Positions 50,559 to 59,072 of a DNA stretch of 64,000 bases are shown here, piece by piece. A model generated the notes under the pieces. That model was not told the origin of the DNA, did not search any database, and saw only the letters and a program-made list of their open reading frames with translations. The stretch spans positions 1 through 64,000 of the forward strand of contig CALZDP010000001.1 in assembly GCA_945638575.1 (NCBI GenBank). Direction: 5' to 3'. The position numbers were made by a program, and so were the translations under genes. The DNA is from an uncultured Clostridia bacterium (lineage in GTDB: Bacteria; Bacillota; Clostridia; Christensenellales; Borkfalkiaceae). The first letter of the stretch is position 1; the number at the start of each line of letters is the position of its first letter.

Positions 50559-52514
50559 CTATTTGCGCAATTTCTTTTTTAATTCCGTAATGGTATCGCG
50601 GATTTCGATACAACGTTCAAAATCGAGAGAAGCGGAAAACACCTTTAAAAGTCCTTTTAATCTTTCGATTTCTTGCGGAATATCCTGCATTTTTATATCG
50701 CCGACTTTGCTTGCTTTTTTGGTGATTTCCAAGTTTTGGCGAACATCTTTTATAATGGTTTTGGGGATAATGCCGTGTTCCGTATTATAGTCTTGCTGTG
50801 TTTTACGGCGACGTTTGGTTTCATCGATGGCACGTTTCATACTGCCCGTTATTACGTCCGCATACATAATAACCCTGCCTTCAGCGTTACGGGCAGTCCT
50901 GCCGACCGTCTGTATAAGGGCGGTATCGCTACGTAAAAAGCCTTCCTTATCGGCGTCCAAAATGGCAACGAGTTTGACTTCCGGAAGGTCTAAACCCTCT
51001 CTTAAAAGATTGATGCCGACAAGTACGTCAACTTCACCGGTTCTGAGTTCGTTTATTATATCAATACGCTCTAAAGTATCGATGTCGCTGTGCATATAGC
51101 GTACCTTATGCCCGTACTCTTTTAGATAGTCGGTAAGGCTTTCCGCCATTTTTTTTGTAAGGGTGGTAACCAAAACCCTACCGCCTTCCTTGACAACTTT
51201 TATAATTTCGTCATTAAGGTCGTCTATCTGACCTTCGGTTTTTCTGACTTCGATAGGAGGGTCCAACAATCCTGTAGGACGTATAAGTTGTTCCACCGTT
51301 TGGTCGGACAAACCGAGTTCGTAAGGATTAGGCGTCGCAGAAACGCAAATTATCTGCGGAATACGGGCTTCAAATTCTTCAAACTTGAGCGGTCTGTTGT
51401 CAAATGCGCTTTTTAACCTAAAACCGTAGTCGACAAGATTTGTCTTTCTCGACCTGTCGCCGTTATACATTGCGCGCAGTTGGGGTAAGGTCATATGACT
51501 TTCGTCGACGATAATCAAAAAGTCGTCCGGAAAATAATCCAAAAGGGTAAAAGGCGGTTCGCCGGGGGTTCTGCCGTCAAAGTAACGGCTGTAATTTTCA
51601 ACACCGCTGCAATAACCGATTTCCGACATCATTTCTATATCGTAATTGGTACGTTGGCTGAGCCTTTGCGCTTCCAAAAGTTTACCCGCCTTTTTTAAAT
51701 CTTCCACCTCGACTTCCATATCCTTGCGGATTTGAGTTAAGGCCTCGGAAAGTTTTTCACTGCCGACGGCGTAGTGGGAAGCGGGAAAAATCGCCGCATG
51801 ATTAAGTTCGGATATAACGTTACCCGTAACAAAGTCGGTTTCGCAAATTCTTTCGATTTCATCGCCGAAAAATTCCACGCGGATTACGATTTGAGAGTTG
51901 GACGAAGGAAATATATCAACCGTATCTCCGCGAACGCGGAAGGAGGAACGTTGAAAATCCACGTCCCGTCTTTCGTACTGAATGTCGATAAGTCTGCGTA
52001 AAAGTTGGTCGCGGCTTATCTCCATGCCCGGACGCAAGGAAATAGACAGTCTGTAATATTCTTCCGGCGCGCCCAAACCGTAAATACAGGAAACCGACGC
52101 AACCACGATTACGTCGCGCCGTTCCGCCAAAGAACAGGTTGCGCTATGCCGAAGTTTATCGATTTCGTCGTTTATGGATAAATCCTTTTCTATATAAGTA
52201 TCCGTTGACGGAATATAGGATTCAGGTTGGTAATAGTCGTAATAAGAAACAAAATATTCCACGCGGTTTTCGGGAAAAAACTCTTTAAACTCGCTGCAAA
52301 GTTGGGCGGCAAGGGTTTTGTTATGAGCGATTACCAAAGTAGGCCTATCGCAGTTTGCTATAACGTTAGCCATGGTAAAAGTCTTACCGCTGCCCGTAAC
52401 GCCCACCAAGACCTGAGTCCTTAAGCCGTCTTTTACGCCTTCGGTAAGTTTTTCTATCGCCTGCGGTTGGTCGCCGGTCGGCTTAAATTTGCTTTTTAAG
52501 TTAAATAGCGACAT
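50559..52514 (-). CDS. uvrB: UvrB, excinuclease ABC subunit B
   Basis: 651-residue helicase-like subunit that verifies damage and recruits UvrC. Walker [14 protein letters not shown], beta-hairpin region [24 protein letters not shown] box VDESHMTL and helicase motif [13 protein letters not shown]; a UvrC-binding coiled-coil end follows (about 615-650). The start is the ATG at 52514, preceded by AAAAAGGGGGG; a longer frame upstream has no such site. A LexA-like box just downstream of the promoter suggests SOS control of uvrBA. Confidence 0.98.
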   Translation of the reverse strand: MSLFNLKSKFKPTGDQPQAIEKLTEGVKDGLRTQVLVGVTGSGKTFTMANVIANCDRPTLVIAHNKTLAAQLCSEFKEFFPENRVEYFVSYYDYYQPESYIPSTDTYIEKDLSINDEIDKLRHSATCSLAERRDVIVVASVSCIYGLGAPEEYYRLSISLRPGMEISRDQLLRRLIDIQYERRDVDFQRSSFRVRGDTVDIFPSSNSQIVIRVEFFGDEIERICETDFVTGNVISELNHAAIFPASHYAVGSEKLSEALTQIRKDMEVEVEDLKKAGKLLEAQRLSQRTNYDIEMMSEIGYCSGVENYSRYFDGRTPGEPPFTLLDYFPDDFLIIVDESHMTLPQLRAMYNGDRSRKTNLVDYGFRLKSAFDNRPLKFEEFEARIPQIICVSATPNPYELGLSDQTVEQLIRPTGLLDPPIEVRKTEGQIDDLNDEIIKVVKEGGRVLVTTLTKKMAESLTDYLKEYGHKVRYMHSDIDTLERIDIINELRTGEVDVLVGINLLREGLDLPEVKLVAILDADKEGFLRSDTALIQTVGRTARNAEGRVIMYADVITGSMKRAIDETKRRRKTQQDYNTEHGIIPKTIIKDVRQNLEITKKASKVGDIKMQDIPQEIERLKGLLKVFSASLDFERCIEIRDTITELKKKLRK

Positions 52515-52576
52515 TGCGCCCCCCTTTTTAGGTTTTCGCTTTGGCGACTTAATGACTGAAATCCGCCGAAAATATG

Positions 52577-52590
52577 CGAACATATATTCT
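52577..52590. promoter_or_regulatory. Candidate LexA (DinR) box at uvrBA
   Basis: CGAACATATATTCT has a perfect CGAAC half and a near half (ATTCT for GTTCG): 12 of 14 positions match CGAACATATGTTCG. It lies at about +5 to +18 relative to the predicted start. uvrBA is a classic Gram-positive SOS operon. Confidence 0.6.
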
Positions 52591-52601
52591 ATATTGACAC
52601 T

Positions 52602-52610
52602 ATTATATCA
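52602..52610 (-). promoter_or_regulatory. Extended -10 promoter of uvrBA
   Basis: Minus strand TG-A-TATAAT; the -10 hexamer is 52602-52607. The -35 (TTTATC at 17-bp spacing) is poor. Confidence 0.6.
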
Positions 52611-52696
52611 CAACAAACCAAGTAGATAAAGCGTTTTAAGGTGGTTTTGCAGGTGATTTTTTAAGATTTTATTTGCTTAAAATTATTTCAAAGTTG

Positions 52697-53050
52697 TTAA
52701 AAAAGGTAAAACAAAAGTCTGCCGACGAAAAATGTTATAAAACCCGTTACCGCGGCGATTAAAATTTTATATATTAGGGTGCGTTTTTGCTGTTCGGTTT
52801 CCCTTTTGAATGCGTAGCCCTTACTTAAAAGATTTATACAAAATATTTCTTTACCGTTTTTGTCGCAGGTAATAAGGTCAAAATAACTGTCAAGTTCAAG
52901 GGACTTTAAAGTGGATTTTATTTTGTTTTCTTTTATACCGCGCTTTTTAATTTGGGCTTGGATTTCCTCTAAAGAAATAAGACAACTTCCTTTGTTTTTA
53001 CACCTTTCGTACACAACCCACATAACCGATTTTTCAGTTTTGTTTAACAT
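52697..53050 (-). CDS. Small winged-helix-like protein with C-terminal membrane anchor, copy A
   Basis: 117 residues. The first about 75 look like a winged helix (LNKTEKSVMWVVYERC ... SLEEIQAQIKKRGI ... KSTLKSLELDSYFDLIT), followed by LLSKGYAFKRE and a single C-terminal membrane helix (ILIAAVTGFITFFVGRLLFY). It is a clear paralogue of the gene upstream (53044-53430), with which it overlaps by 7 nt. The ATG at 53050 is chosen over a TTG two codons earlier. Function unknown; a membrane-tethered DNA- or protein-binding module is inferred. Confidence 0.65.
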   Translation of the reverse strand: MLNKTEKSVMWVVYERCKNKGSCLISLEEIQAQIKKRGIKENKIKSTLKSLELDSYFDLITCDKNGKEIFCINLLSKGYAFKRETEQQKRTLIYKILIAAVTGFITFFVGRLLFYLF

Positions 53051-53430
53051 AGGCAACCTATTATTTTAAGGAGCAATCCCCCTAAAACTATACCGAAAAA
53101 TATTGCTAAAAAAATAAATAAGTAGGGCAATAGGTCGGTTTTCGGCACTTTTTCGATAATTTTGCTTTCCTGTAAATAAGATTCGGCGTACAGTCTTCCT
53201 TTGGGTAAAAGGGATAAACAAAATTCCCCGTCGCTATCGTAACGTATGCTGATGAGACCGTTTTGCGACAAATTTATAAGAATCTGCCTGATAAGGTCCA
53301 AATCCGCACCGAAACGTTCGGGGAATTCTGAAATCAATTCGTCGCCGGATATTACCTTGTAACTACCCGACAAACATTTTTTATTCAATATTTTTAGTAA
53401 AACAGCAGTTCTTTCGTCCAACATATTCAT
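53044..53430 (-). CDS. Small winged-helix-like protein with C-terminal membrane anchor, copy B
   Basis: 128 residues with the same layout as its neighbour: MLDERTAVLLKILNKKC ... ISGDELISEF ... RQILINLSQNGLISIRYD, then SLLPKGRLYAES, then a C-terminal membrane helix (YLFIFLAIFFGIVLGGLLLK). Shared positions with copy A include the start (ML-E/K), LI-, FC(I/L)-LL-KG. The product starts MNMLD; the second Met aligns with copy A. No strong ribosome binding site is visible. Confidence 0.65.
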   Translation of the reverse strand: MNMLDERTAVLLKILNKKCLSGSYKVISGDELISEFPERFGADLDLIRQILINLSQNGLISIRYDSDGEFCLSLLPKGRLYAESYLQESKIIEKVPKTDLLPYLFIFLAIFFGIVLGGLLLKIIGCLC

Positions 53431-53464
53431 ATTAAGTATGAGTTTTTATCGGACCTTTTATTTA

Positions 53465-54019
53465 TTAAGAAACCGCAAAAATGATAAAGCAAACAATCAT
53501 AAACAGATTTACAAGGGTTGCAAGCAAACCTATCCAAAACGCCCAAGTGTTTGACTGAGAGTTTTGGACCTTCAAACCCTTTATCGAGCCTATAAGACCT
53601 ATCAATGATAACACTATGCCCGGAAAAACCAATACCGATAAAAGTAAACCCAATACGCTTAATATAAGATTTACGGTTGCGCCGCCGCGTCTTGCCGAAA
53701 ATTTAACGTCATATGCCTTTTCGGGAGCGTCGTCGGTAAAAATCGGCTCGGTAATTTTTAATTCCGTTTGGTTTTTTGCCGCGGAACGGTCAGCGGAAAA
53801 TTGGGCGTCCGCTGCTATATCGCCGTCCGAGGGCTTTGCAGTTTCGACTGCTTCCTCTGCCATTGTTTCGGGCAAAGTCGCTTCGGGAGTTAAAGTTTCT
53901 TGCTCAGCCGATTCGGGTTGGTCTGAAACCGCGCCGACGTTCGATAAAGAATTATCGGTATCGGCAGAGGTCGGTATGACTTCCTTAAAGGAATCTTGTA
54001 AAATGTTTTTATCGTCCAT
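53465..54019 (-). CDS. DUF4190-like membrane protein with acidic disordered N-terminus
   Basis: 184 residues. Residues 1-105 are acidic, Glu/Ala/Thr/Pro-rich and probably disordered. Residues about 110-184 contain two membrane segments (ATVNLILSVLGLLLSVLVFP and AFWIGLLATLVNLFMIVCFI) linked by SLIGLIGSIKGLKVQNSQSN, a pattern like DUF4190. No catalytic motifs. It could be a cell-envelope protein. It lies just upstream of the two winged-helix genes and may share their transcript. Confidence 0.6.
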   Translation of the reverse strand: MDDKNILQDSFKEVIPTSADTDNSLSNVGAVSDQPESAEQETLTPEATLPETMAEEAVETAKPSDGDIAADAQFSADRSAAKNQTELKITEPIFTDDAPEKAYDVKFSARRGGATVNLILSVLGLLLSVLVFPGIVLSLIGLIGSIKGLKVQNSQSNTWAFWIGLLATLVNLFMIVCFIIFAVS

Positions 54020-54090
54020 AATTATACTTCTATATTTTTTTGTTTTGTGAAAGTATTTGACAAAATTATCTTTTTTTTACTTAAAAATCG

Positions 54091-54119
54091 TTGACAACAC
54101 TTTAAAATAATAGTAAAAT
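54091..54119 (+). promoter_or_regulatory. Promoter of tRNA-Leu
   Basis: TTGACA (54091-54096), 17-bp spacer, TAAAAT (54114-54119), the same -10 as tRNA-Trp. Confidence 0.78.
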
Positions 54120-54152
54120 ATTAACGCTTGCTGCGAGAAGCAGTAAAAATAC

Positions 54153-54236
54153 GTCGGGGTGGCGGAATCGGCAGACGCGTACGTTTGAGGGGCGTATGGT
54201 TAACCCGTGTGAGTTCAAGTCTCATCCTCGACACCA
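54153..54236 (+). tRNA. tRNA-Leu (GAG)
   Basis: 84-nt class II tRNA with encoded CCA. Acceptor GTCGGGG pairs with CCTCGAC through one G-U; anticodon loop TTGAGGG gives GAG; long variable arm. Only tRNA on the plus strand. Confidence 0.95.
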
Positions 54237-54239
54237 GAA

Positions 54240-54267
54240 GGTCGTTACTTTGGTAACGGCCTTTTTT
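54240..54267 (+). terminator. Terminator of tRNA-Leu
   Basis: GGTCGTTAC pairs with GTAACGGCC around TTTG, followed by six T. A further AT-rich palindrome (AAATTTGAAA-A-TTTCAAATTT) lies near 54280-54300. Confidence 0.88.
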
Positions 54268-54335
54268 ACATCTTCTTTTAAATTTGAAAATTTCAAATTT
54301 AAGAAGAAGTTTGCGCCATGCCGCATAAAATCTAT

Positions 54336-54352
54336 CGATAACGGGCCTATAG
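54336..54352. repeat. 17-nt repeat, copy 7
   Basis: CGATAACGGGCCTATAG, in which ACGGGC-CTATA-GCCCGT forms a hairpin followed by six T on the plus strand; on the minus strand it follows the glucokinase gene by about 30 bp. Confidence 0.7.
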
Positions 54353-54384
54353 CCCGTTTTTTGCTGTTTTTAACCGAACGACGA

Positions 54385-55341
54385 CTAATCGCCCGAACGC
54401 ATTTGCGCAAGCCTTACCGCGCCGTAAAAACCTGCGTCGTTACCGAGCGACGCCGTTAAAATTTCAATGGGGGCGTAAGATACTCCGCCGTAAATATGCT
54501 TTAAAACAAGTTTTTTAAGGGGCTTAAAGAGAAGTTCGCCTTCCGCACAAATACCGCCGCCCAAAATTACGGCTTCGGGGCGGAATTCGTTGCAAAGGTT
54601 TAAAACGCCTTCGGATAGGTATTTAACGTAATTATTTACCACCTTTATCGCTGTTTTATCGCCTAAGCGCAAGCCGTCAAAGGCTGTTTTGCCGTCAACC
54701 TTATCGATATCGCCGTCAACCACCTTCCAAAGCAAACTGTCGCTGTTTTTTAGCATTGCGCTTTTGGTTTGACGGATAAGCGCAGTGGCTGAAGCGTAGG
54801 CTTCAAAACACCCCTTTCTACCGCAAGAGCAAAGTTCACCGCCCATTTTTATGACTGCATGACCTATCTCGGCGCCGACCGACTTATAACCCTCAAAAAG
54901 TTTGCCGTCGATGATTATTCCGCCGCCTACGCCGGTACCTAAGGTAATGAATACCACGTTTTGATAGTTTTTGCCGGAGCCGTAAAACTGTTCGCCCAAA
55001 GCGGCAACGTTGGCGTCGTTTGCGACAAAGGCGGGAACGCCTGTAAGATTTTTGATTTTTCCTGCCAAGTCAACGTTTTTCCAACCGATGTTATTATTGT
55101 ATATTACGATACCGTTTTCGCTGTCGATAGACCCCGGAGAGCCTACGCCGATAGCGCTGACTTTTACGCCGACTCGGTTCTGTAAATCCATTACTAAATT
55201 TGCCATGTCCAAAATGATTTTATCCGCTCCCCTTTCTTTTTGAGTGGGAATTTTATCTTTGACTACGACGTTGCCGTCGGAATCTATCAAGGCACACTTA
55301 ATAAAAGTTCCGCCCAAGTCGATACCTGCATAATACTTCAT
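54385..55341 (-). CDS. ROK-family glucokinase
   Basis: 318-residue sugar kinase, most likely glucokinase. ATP motif GIDLGGTFIKCALID at the N-terminus, FVANDANVAALGEQ with the catalytic Asp, TLGTGVGGGIIIDG, and the ROK zinc motif with HxxCxCGxxGC (HAVIKMGGELCSCGRKGC). No helix-turn-helix domain, so an enzyme rather than a ROK repressor. Gluco- versus manno-specificity cannot be told from sequence. Confidence 0.92.
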   Translation of the reverse strand: MKYYAGIDLGGTFIKCALIDSDGNVVVKDKIPTQKERGADKIILDMANLVMDLQNRVGVKVSAIGVGSPGSIDSENGIVIYNNNIGWKNVDLAGKIKNLTGVPAFVANDANVAALGEQFYGSGKNYQNVVFITLGTGVGGGIIIDGKLFEGYKSVGAEIGHAVIKMGGELCSCGRKGCFEAYASATALIRQTKSAMLKNSDSLLWKVVDGDIDKVDGKTAFDGLRLGDKTAIKVVNNYVKYLSEGVLNLCNEFRPEAVILGGGICAEGELLFKPLKKLVLKHIYGGVSYAPIEILTASLGNDAGFYGAVRLAQMRSGD

Positions 55342-55424
55342 ATTTCACCTTTTTTGCTGTTTTCAGCGTCTATTCAGCGCCTGACGGCGTTATTTCTTTT
55401 GTTACGATTTAATAAAAAGTCTGC

Positions 55425-55441
55425 CTATAAGCCCGTTAACG
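55425..55441. repeat. 17-nt repeat, copy 8
   Basis: CTATAAGCCCGTTAACG, two bases from the stop codon of the YfcC gene. On the minus strand it is followed by GCAGACTTTTTATT, so it probably works as its terminator. Confidence 0.7.
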
Positions 55442-55443
55442 GC

Positions 55444-56877
55444 TTAATAGCCGATTACCATAGCCAAGCCGATTATGGCTATTGCAAGCAAAAATACCAC
55501 GATGAAGAAAAGCCAACTTTTTTTAATCCACGTCAAGTAACTTTGACCTGTCATCGATAATCCTATAAGCAGTACGGGTGAGGTCGGGAACAATACGTTG
55601 GTAAATCCGTCCGAGAAAAGATATACCAAAACAATAAGTTCGGGTGAAACGTTGAGCGCACCCGACGACAAAACGCCCGACAAAACGCCCATTACGAATA
55701 CCGCTTTTGCGGTGGAACTGCTGACGAAAAATTCCAAAACCAAAATAATGGCAAAGACGGTAAGCACCGCAGCAAAGGTTGATTTGCCGACAATCGTCTG
55801 TTGGATAAGGTGGGTTATAGTGTCGATAACTTGACCTTCAACGAGTATGTACTTAATACTGAATGCCAAAAGCACCATTACAACGGAAGGAAGCGCGGAC
55901 TTTACGCCCTGCCACATACCTTTAAAAGTGTTTTTGCGACCGAACGCCAAAAAACCTGCGGTAAGTCCGCCGATTAAAAATACCGCAATTAAAATTACAA
56001 TGGAATAGTCCCTAAGAGCGGGTACGGATGACGCGATAAGTACCGTTGCAAATCCGACGAGAAGGAAAACGGTATAGATAATAAATTTACGTTTATCGTT
56101 GCCTTCTACCTTTTCGGTTGGGGTTAAGACTTCGGTTTGCGGTGCTTTTGCTTTTCTTGCTTTCAAATACACAAAGCCCATAACCACAAAGTAATAGATT
56201 AGGAAAACCAAAAGCCTGAACCAAATATTACGAGTTACGCTTGCCCCTATAAGAGTGGAAGCGTAAACCACCGTAAACGGGTTTGTGATGCCGACCGAAA
56301 ACCCTATGCCCGTCGCTAAAGTGCAAACCATAAAACTTACGCTTAAATCATAGCCCAAAGAAAGGCAGATTGCCATTACCATGGGAAGAAGCAGTAAAGT
56401 TTCTTCAAACAGACCGAAACAGGAACCTAAAATCATGAAGAACAGCGTGCAGATTGCTAAAAATAAAAACTTCCTCGTTTTAAACTTATTTACGAATCTG
56501 GAAACTATGGCTTGCATACCGCCGCAGTTTATCATTACCTGAAAAACACCTGCTATGGTAAGTAAGAATACGATGAGCATCAGCGGTTGCAAAAAACCGT
56601 CCGCCGTAAACATCATTATCGGCGCAAAAATACCTTTGAAAATGTTTATACCGCCGGCGTTTTCAAGCGGAACAAACTTGTTGTAATCGGTTATACCGCC
56701 GACTACTTCAAAGTGTCCTTTGGGTAAAACGTAGGTAAGAACGATGGAAACTATCATAAACGCCACTAAAACAAGTAGCGACGCAAGATATATCGCGCGC
56801 GAATATTTTATTATCGCATTATTTTTTTGCTCCGGATTTTCAACCGTTTGCGTCGAGTTCGTTTTTGAATTTTTCAT
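55444..56877 (-). CDS. YfcC/DcuC-family transporter
   Basis: 477 residues with about twelve membrane segments of the DcuC/YfcC ion-transporter superfamily: VLPKGHFEVV, MINCGGMQAIVSRFV, a GSCFGLFEETLLLLPMVMA segment, and FVSSSTAKAVFVMGVLSG near the end. Relatives carry dicarboxylates, arginine/ornithine or other amino acids; the substrate here cannot be assigned. Its start lies 37 nt inside the preceding fusion gene, with AAAGGA in the overlap, so the two are coupled. Confidence 0.85.
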   Translation of the reverse strand: MKNSKTNSTQTVENPEQKNNAIIKYSRAIYLASLLVLVAFMIVSIVLTYVLPKGHFEVVGGITDYNKFVPLENAGGINIFKGIFAPIMMFTADGFLQPLMLIVFLLTIAGVFQVMINCGGMQAIVSRFVNKFKTRKFLFLAICTLFFMILGSCFGLFEETLLLLPMVMAICLSLGYDLSVSFMVCTLATGIGFSVGITNPFTVVYASTLIGASVTRNIWFRLLVFLIYYFVVMGFVYLKARKAKAPQTEVLTPTEKVEGNDKRKFIIYTVFLLVGFATVLIASSVPALRDYSIVILIAVFLIGGLTAGFLAFGRKNTFKGMWQGVKSALPSVVMVLLAFSIKYILVEGQVIDTITHLIQQTIVGKSTFAAVLTVFAIILVLEFFVSSSTAKAVFVMGVLSGVLSSGALNVSPELIVLVYLFSDGFTNVLFPTSPVLLIGLSMTGQSYLTWIKKSWLFFIVVFLLAIAIIGLAMVIGY

Positions 56878-58768
56878 TTTGAAGATTCCTTTGTAATAAA
56901 TCCCATCTTAAGGACCATTTAACTACCGATTGAGGATTTTGCGGATAAAAATATATCAGTTCGGTTCCGACGTAGAATTCAAATTCTTCATTGCAACCGA
57001 ATGCAAGAGAGGTCATTTCTTCCAAGCCCTTTTTATAGGTTACTTTAAGTTCTCCGCCCGAGCCGTCGAAATCGGTTCCGACGTAAGTTATGCCGTTATC
57101 GTCCATGGAAACAACACCGCTGCCGCACCTTTCCATTTTACCGTTTCTAAGTTTTGCTATATAGCAAGTTTCGCTGTAAGTTACGCCTGCATCTTTGTTT
57201 AGTTCCTCTTTTTGCCATTCGCACCAATCGGAAATTTTCGAGCCGTCCGAAAGTTTGTAGCCGCTATCAAAAGTAAAATCCTTTTTACAAGCAGTGCAGT
57301 GCAAAGTATTGCCGGCAGATGTAATCGTATATTCGCTTCCGCATTCCTTACAACGGTATAAAATGTTTTCCAAGCCCTCGACGTTGGCGGTAGGCTTGTT
57401 TTTGATTTCGGCGTAATCGACCGTTTCGTCGTAAGTGTAAAATTCGTTTAACTTTGCGGCGATTTCTTCGTCCGTCGCCGTCTTTAACTGTTCCGCGGTA
57501 ATAATCGGTTCAAGGTGAAGTTCAACCTCGTTTTTGGTAAAAAAGTTACGCCATTTGGGCTTTGCAAAGTAACCGCCGACCGAATAATAGCCGTAAACGT
57601 CAACCCCTAATTTTTTGATTAGTTTTTCGGTATTTTTAACCGCACCCATGCCTGCGCCGCCGTTTGACAGCCTGCCTTCGGAATAGACCACGACGGGACA
57701 CTTTTGGTCAATGGCGGAACGCAAATAGCGCATTGTGTCTATGTCGACGGTAAAAAGTCGTTTGGGAATAGCGCCCATATGCTTTACCCAAAAAGCCGTC
57801 TTTTTATCTTGAAAGAAAAATCTGTTGCAAACGTAGGCTAACCTTTCGGGATAGAGCGCTTTTGCCGTAAAGTAAAAGTCATAAAAGGTAGTGTGCCTGC
57901 CTAATACTATATAGGGCTTGCCTTTGTTTAACTTTCTCGGATTGGCGCAATTTACTTTGCGTATTTTTAACTTCAACGAAAAGTACAAATTTACGAAAAA
58001 GTAAACGACGTGATATAATAGGAAATTCGCTTTATCGTACGCCTTTTTGAAAAATTTGCGTTTTATCAGCGACACAAGGAAGAATAAAAGCAAAAACATC
58101 AAAATTATGGCGACCGTTAAGGCTATTACGAACTGAGTCGTACCCTTGCCTAAAAAATTGTACATTACGTTGCCCACGCAGTAGGAAGTAAGTATGGAAG
58201 GAATTACCCCAGTCGTACACACTAAAGCGTAACGCGGATACTTTATCTTACTTGACGAAGCAAAGTATGCTATCGCGCCGAAAGGTATCAACGGCATTAC
58301 GAAAAGAATGTACATTATTACCGTCATGGATACGTCTTTATTGATTTTGGAAATCAAAGCCTCTATCTTGCCCGTTTTACTTTCGATATAGTCAAGCCTT
58401 AAGTGTAAGCATCTTACTATAACGAAAATTACCGAGGACCCCAAAAAGACGCCGAACATACAAAGGGGCAAGGCTACGTATACGGGATAAGCAAGACCTG
58501 CCGAAATTTGCACGAATTCCGCCGGAATAAATACGACGACCATTTGAGCCATCTCTAAAAACGCTATAATAAACGCGCCTTTTAAGCCGAAACTTTTAAG
58601 ATGCGCCTTTATTTGAGTGTAATCTTTTTTACCGTTTAATCGGTAAAGTTCCAACACCTGATCGGCTATATTGTAATAGATACACGCAATTAAAACTATT
58701 ATCGCAACAACTATGGAATACTCTACAATTTTTCTGAGTACACTTCTGTTTCTTCTAACTTTGGACAT
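56840..58768 (-). CDS. VTT (DedA-like)-acyltransferase-zinc-ribbon fusion protein
   Basis: 642 residues with an unusual domain chain. Residues 1-240: six or so membrane helices with a VTT/DedA-like domain (FIPAEFVQISAGLAYPVY; YILFVMPLIPFGAIAYFA). Residues 245-440: PlsC-like acyltransferase with HX4D (H292-D297, in RHTTFYDF) and YSEGRLS (E364) in place of FPEGTR. Residues 470-500: zinc ribbon CKECG ... CTAC (473, 476, 491, 494). Residues 510-625: a beta-rich domain resembling a PH/GRAM fold (GSGVVSMDDNGITYVG). It probably joins lipid movement or flipping with acyl transfer. Coupled with the YfcC gene. Confidence 0.8.
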   Translation of the reverse strand: MSKVRRNRSVLRKIVEYSIVVAIIVLIACIYYNIADQVLELYRLNGKKDYTQIKAHLKSFGLKGAFIIAFLEMAQMVVVFIPAEFVQISAGLAYPVYVALPLCMFGVFLGSSVIFVIVRCLHLRLDYIESKTGKIEALISKINKDVSMTVIMYILFVMPLIPFGAIAYFASSSKIKYPRYALVCTTGVIPSILTSYCVGNVMYNFLGKGTTQFVIALTVAIILMFLLLFFLVSLIKRKFFKKAYDKANFLLYHVVYFFVNLYFSLKLKIRKVNCANPRKLNKGKPYIVLGRHTTFYDFYFTAKALYPERLAYVCNRFFFQDKKTAFWVKHMGAIPKRLFTVDIDTMRYLRSAIDQKCPVVVYSEGRLSNGGAGMGAVKNTEKLIKKLGVDVYGYYSVGGYFAKPKWRNFFTKNEVELHLEPIITAEQLKTATDEEIAAKLNEFYTYDETVDYAEIKNKPTANVEGLENILYRCKECGSEYTITSAGNTLHCTACKKDFTFDSGYKLSDGSKISDWCEWQKEELNKDAGVTYSETCYIAKLRNGKMERCGSGVVSMDDNGITYVGTDFDGSGGELKVTYKKGLEEMTSLAFGCNEEFEFYVGTELIYFYPQNPQSVVKWSLRWDLLQRNLQNEKFKNELDANG

Positions 58769-58940
58769 ACCGCACCCGACAGGTTAATTTTAAAAATTAC
58801 AAATTTTCGCTTACTGTTCGTATTAAGTATTATTTTATCATATAAACTTAGTTAATGCAAGTGTTTCGTCTTTATTTACCGCTCTAATTTTACAGATAAA
58901 ATGTCCGCCGAAAGCCCCGCTGAAATCTTCGCCGTTCGGC

Positions 58941-58973
58941 AAAAAAAAATCGACGGCAACTTTTATTGCCGTC
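58941..58973 (-). terminator. Terminator of the 235-aa acyltransferase gene
   Basis: GACGGCAA/TTGCCGTC 8-bp stem with a 6-nt loop and nine T (after GA) on the minus strand. A second hairpin TTAGGGCT/AGCCCTAA lies at 59047-59070, right at the stop codon. The gap 58769-58940 shows no other feature. Confidence 0.8.
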
Positions 58974-59072
58974 AAACTGCTGTTTATGGATATTTTGTTG
59001 ATTTTACGGCTTTTAGACCTTTAAGCCGCGGTGTGCGAAGTTTAATTTAGGGCTGAAATTTAAGCCCTAAAG

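Noticed and set aside
54272-54308. AT-rich palindrome after tRNA-Leu as a second terminator
   Set aside because: Strong symmetry but no T-run on either strand at the right place; the tRNA already has a clear terminator at 54240-54267.
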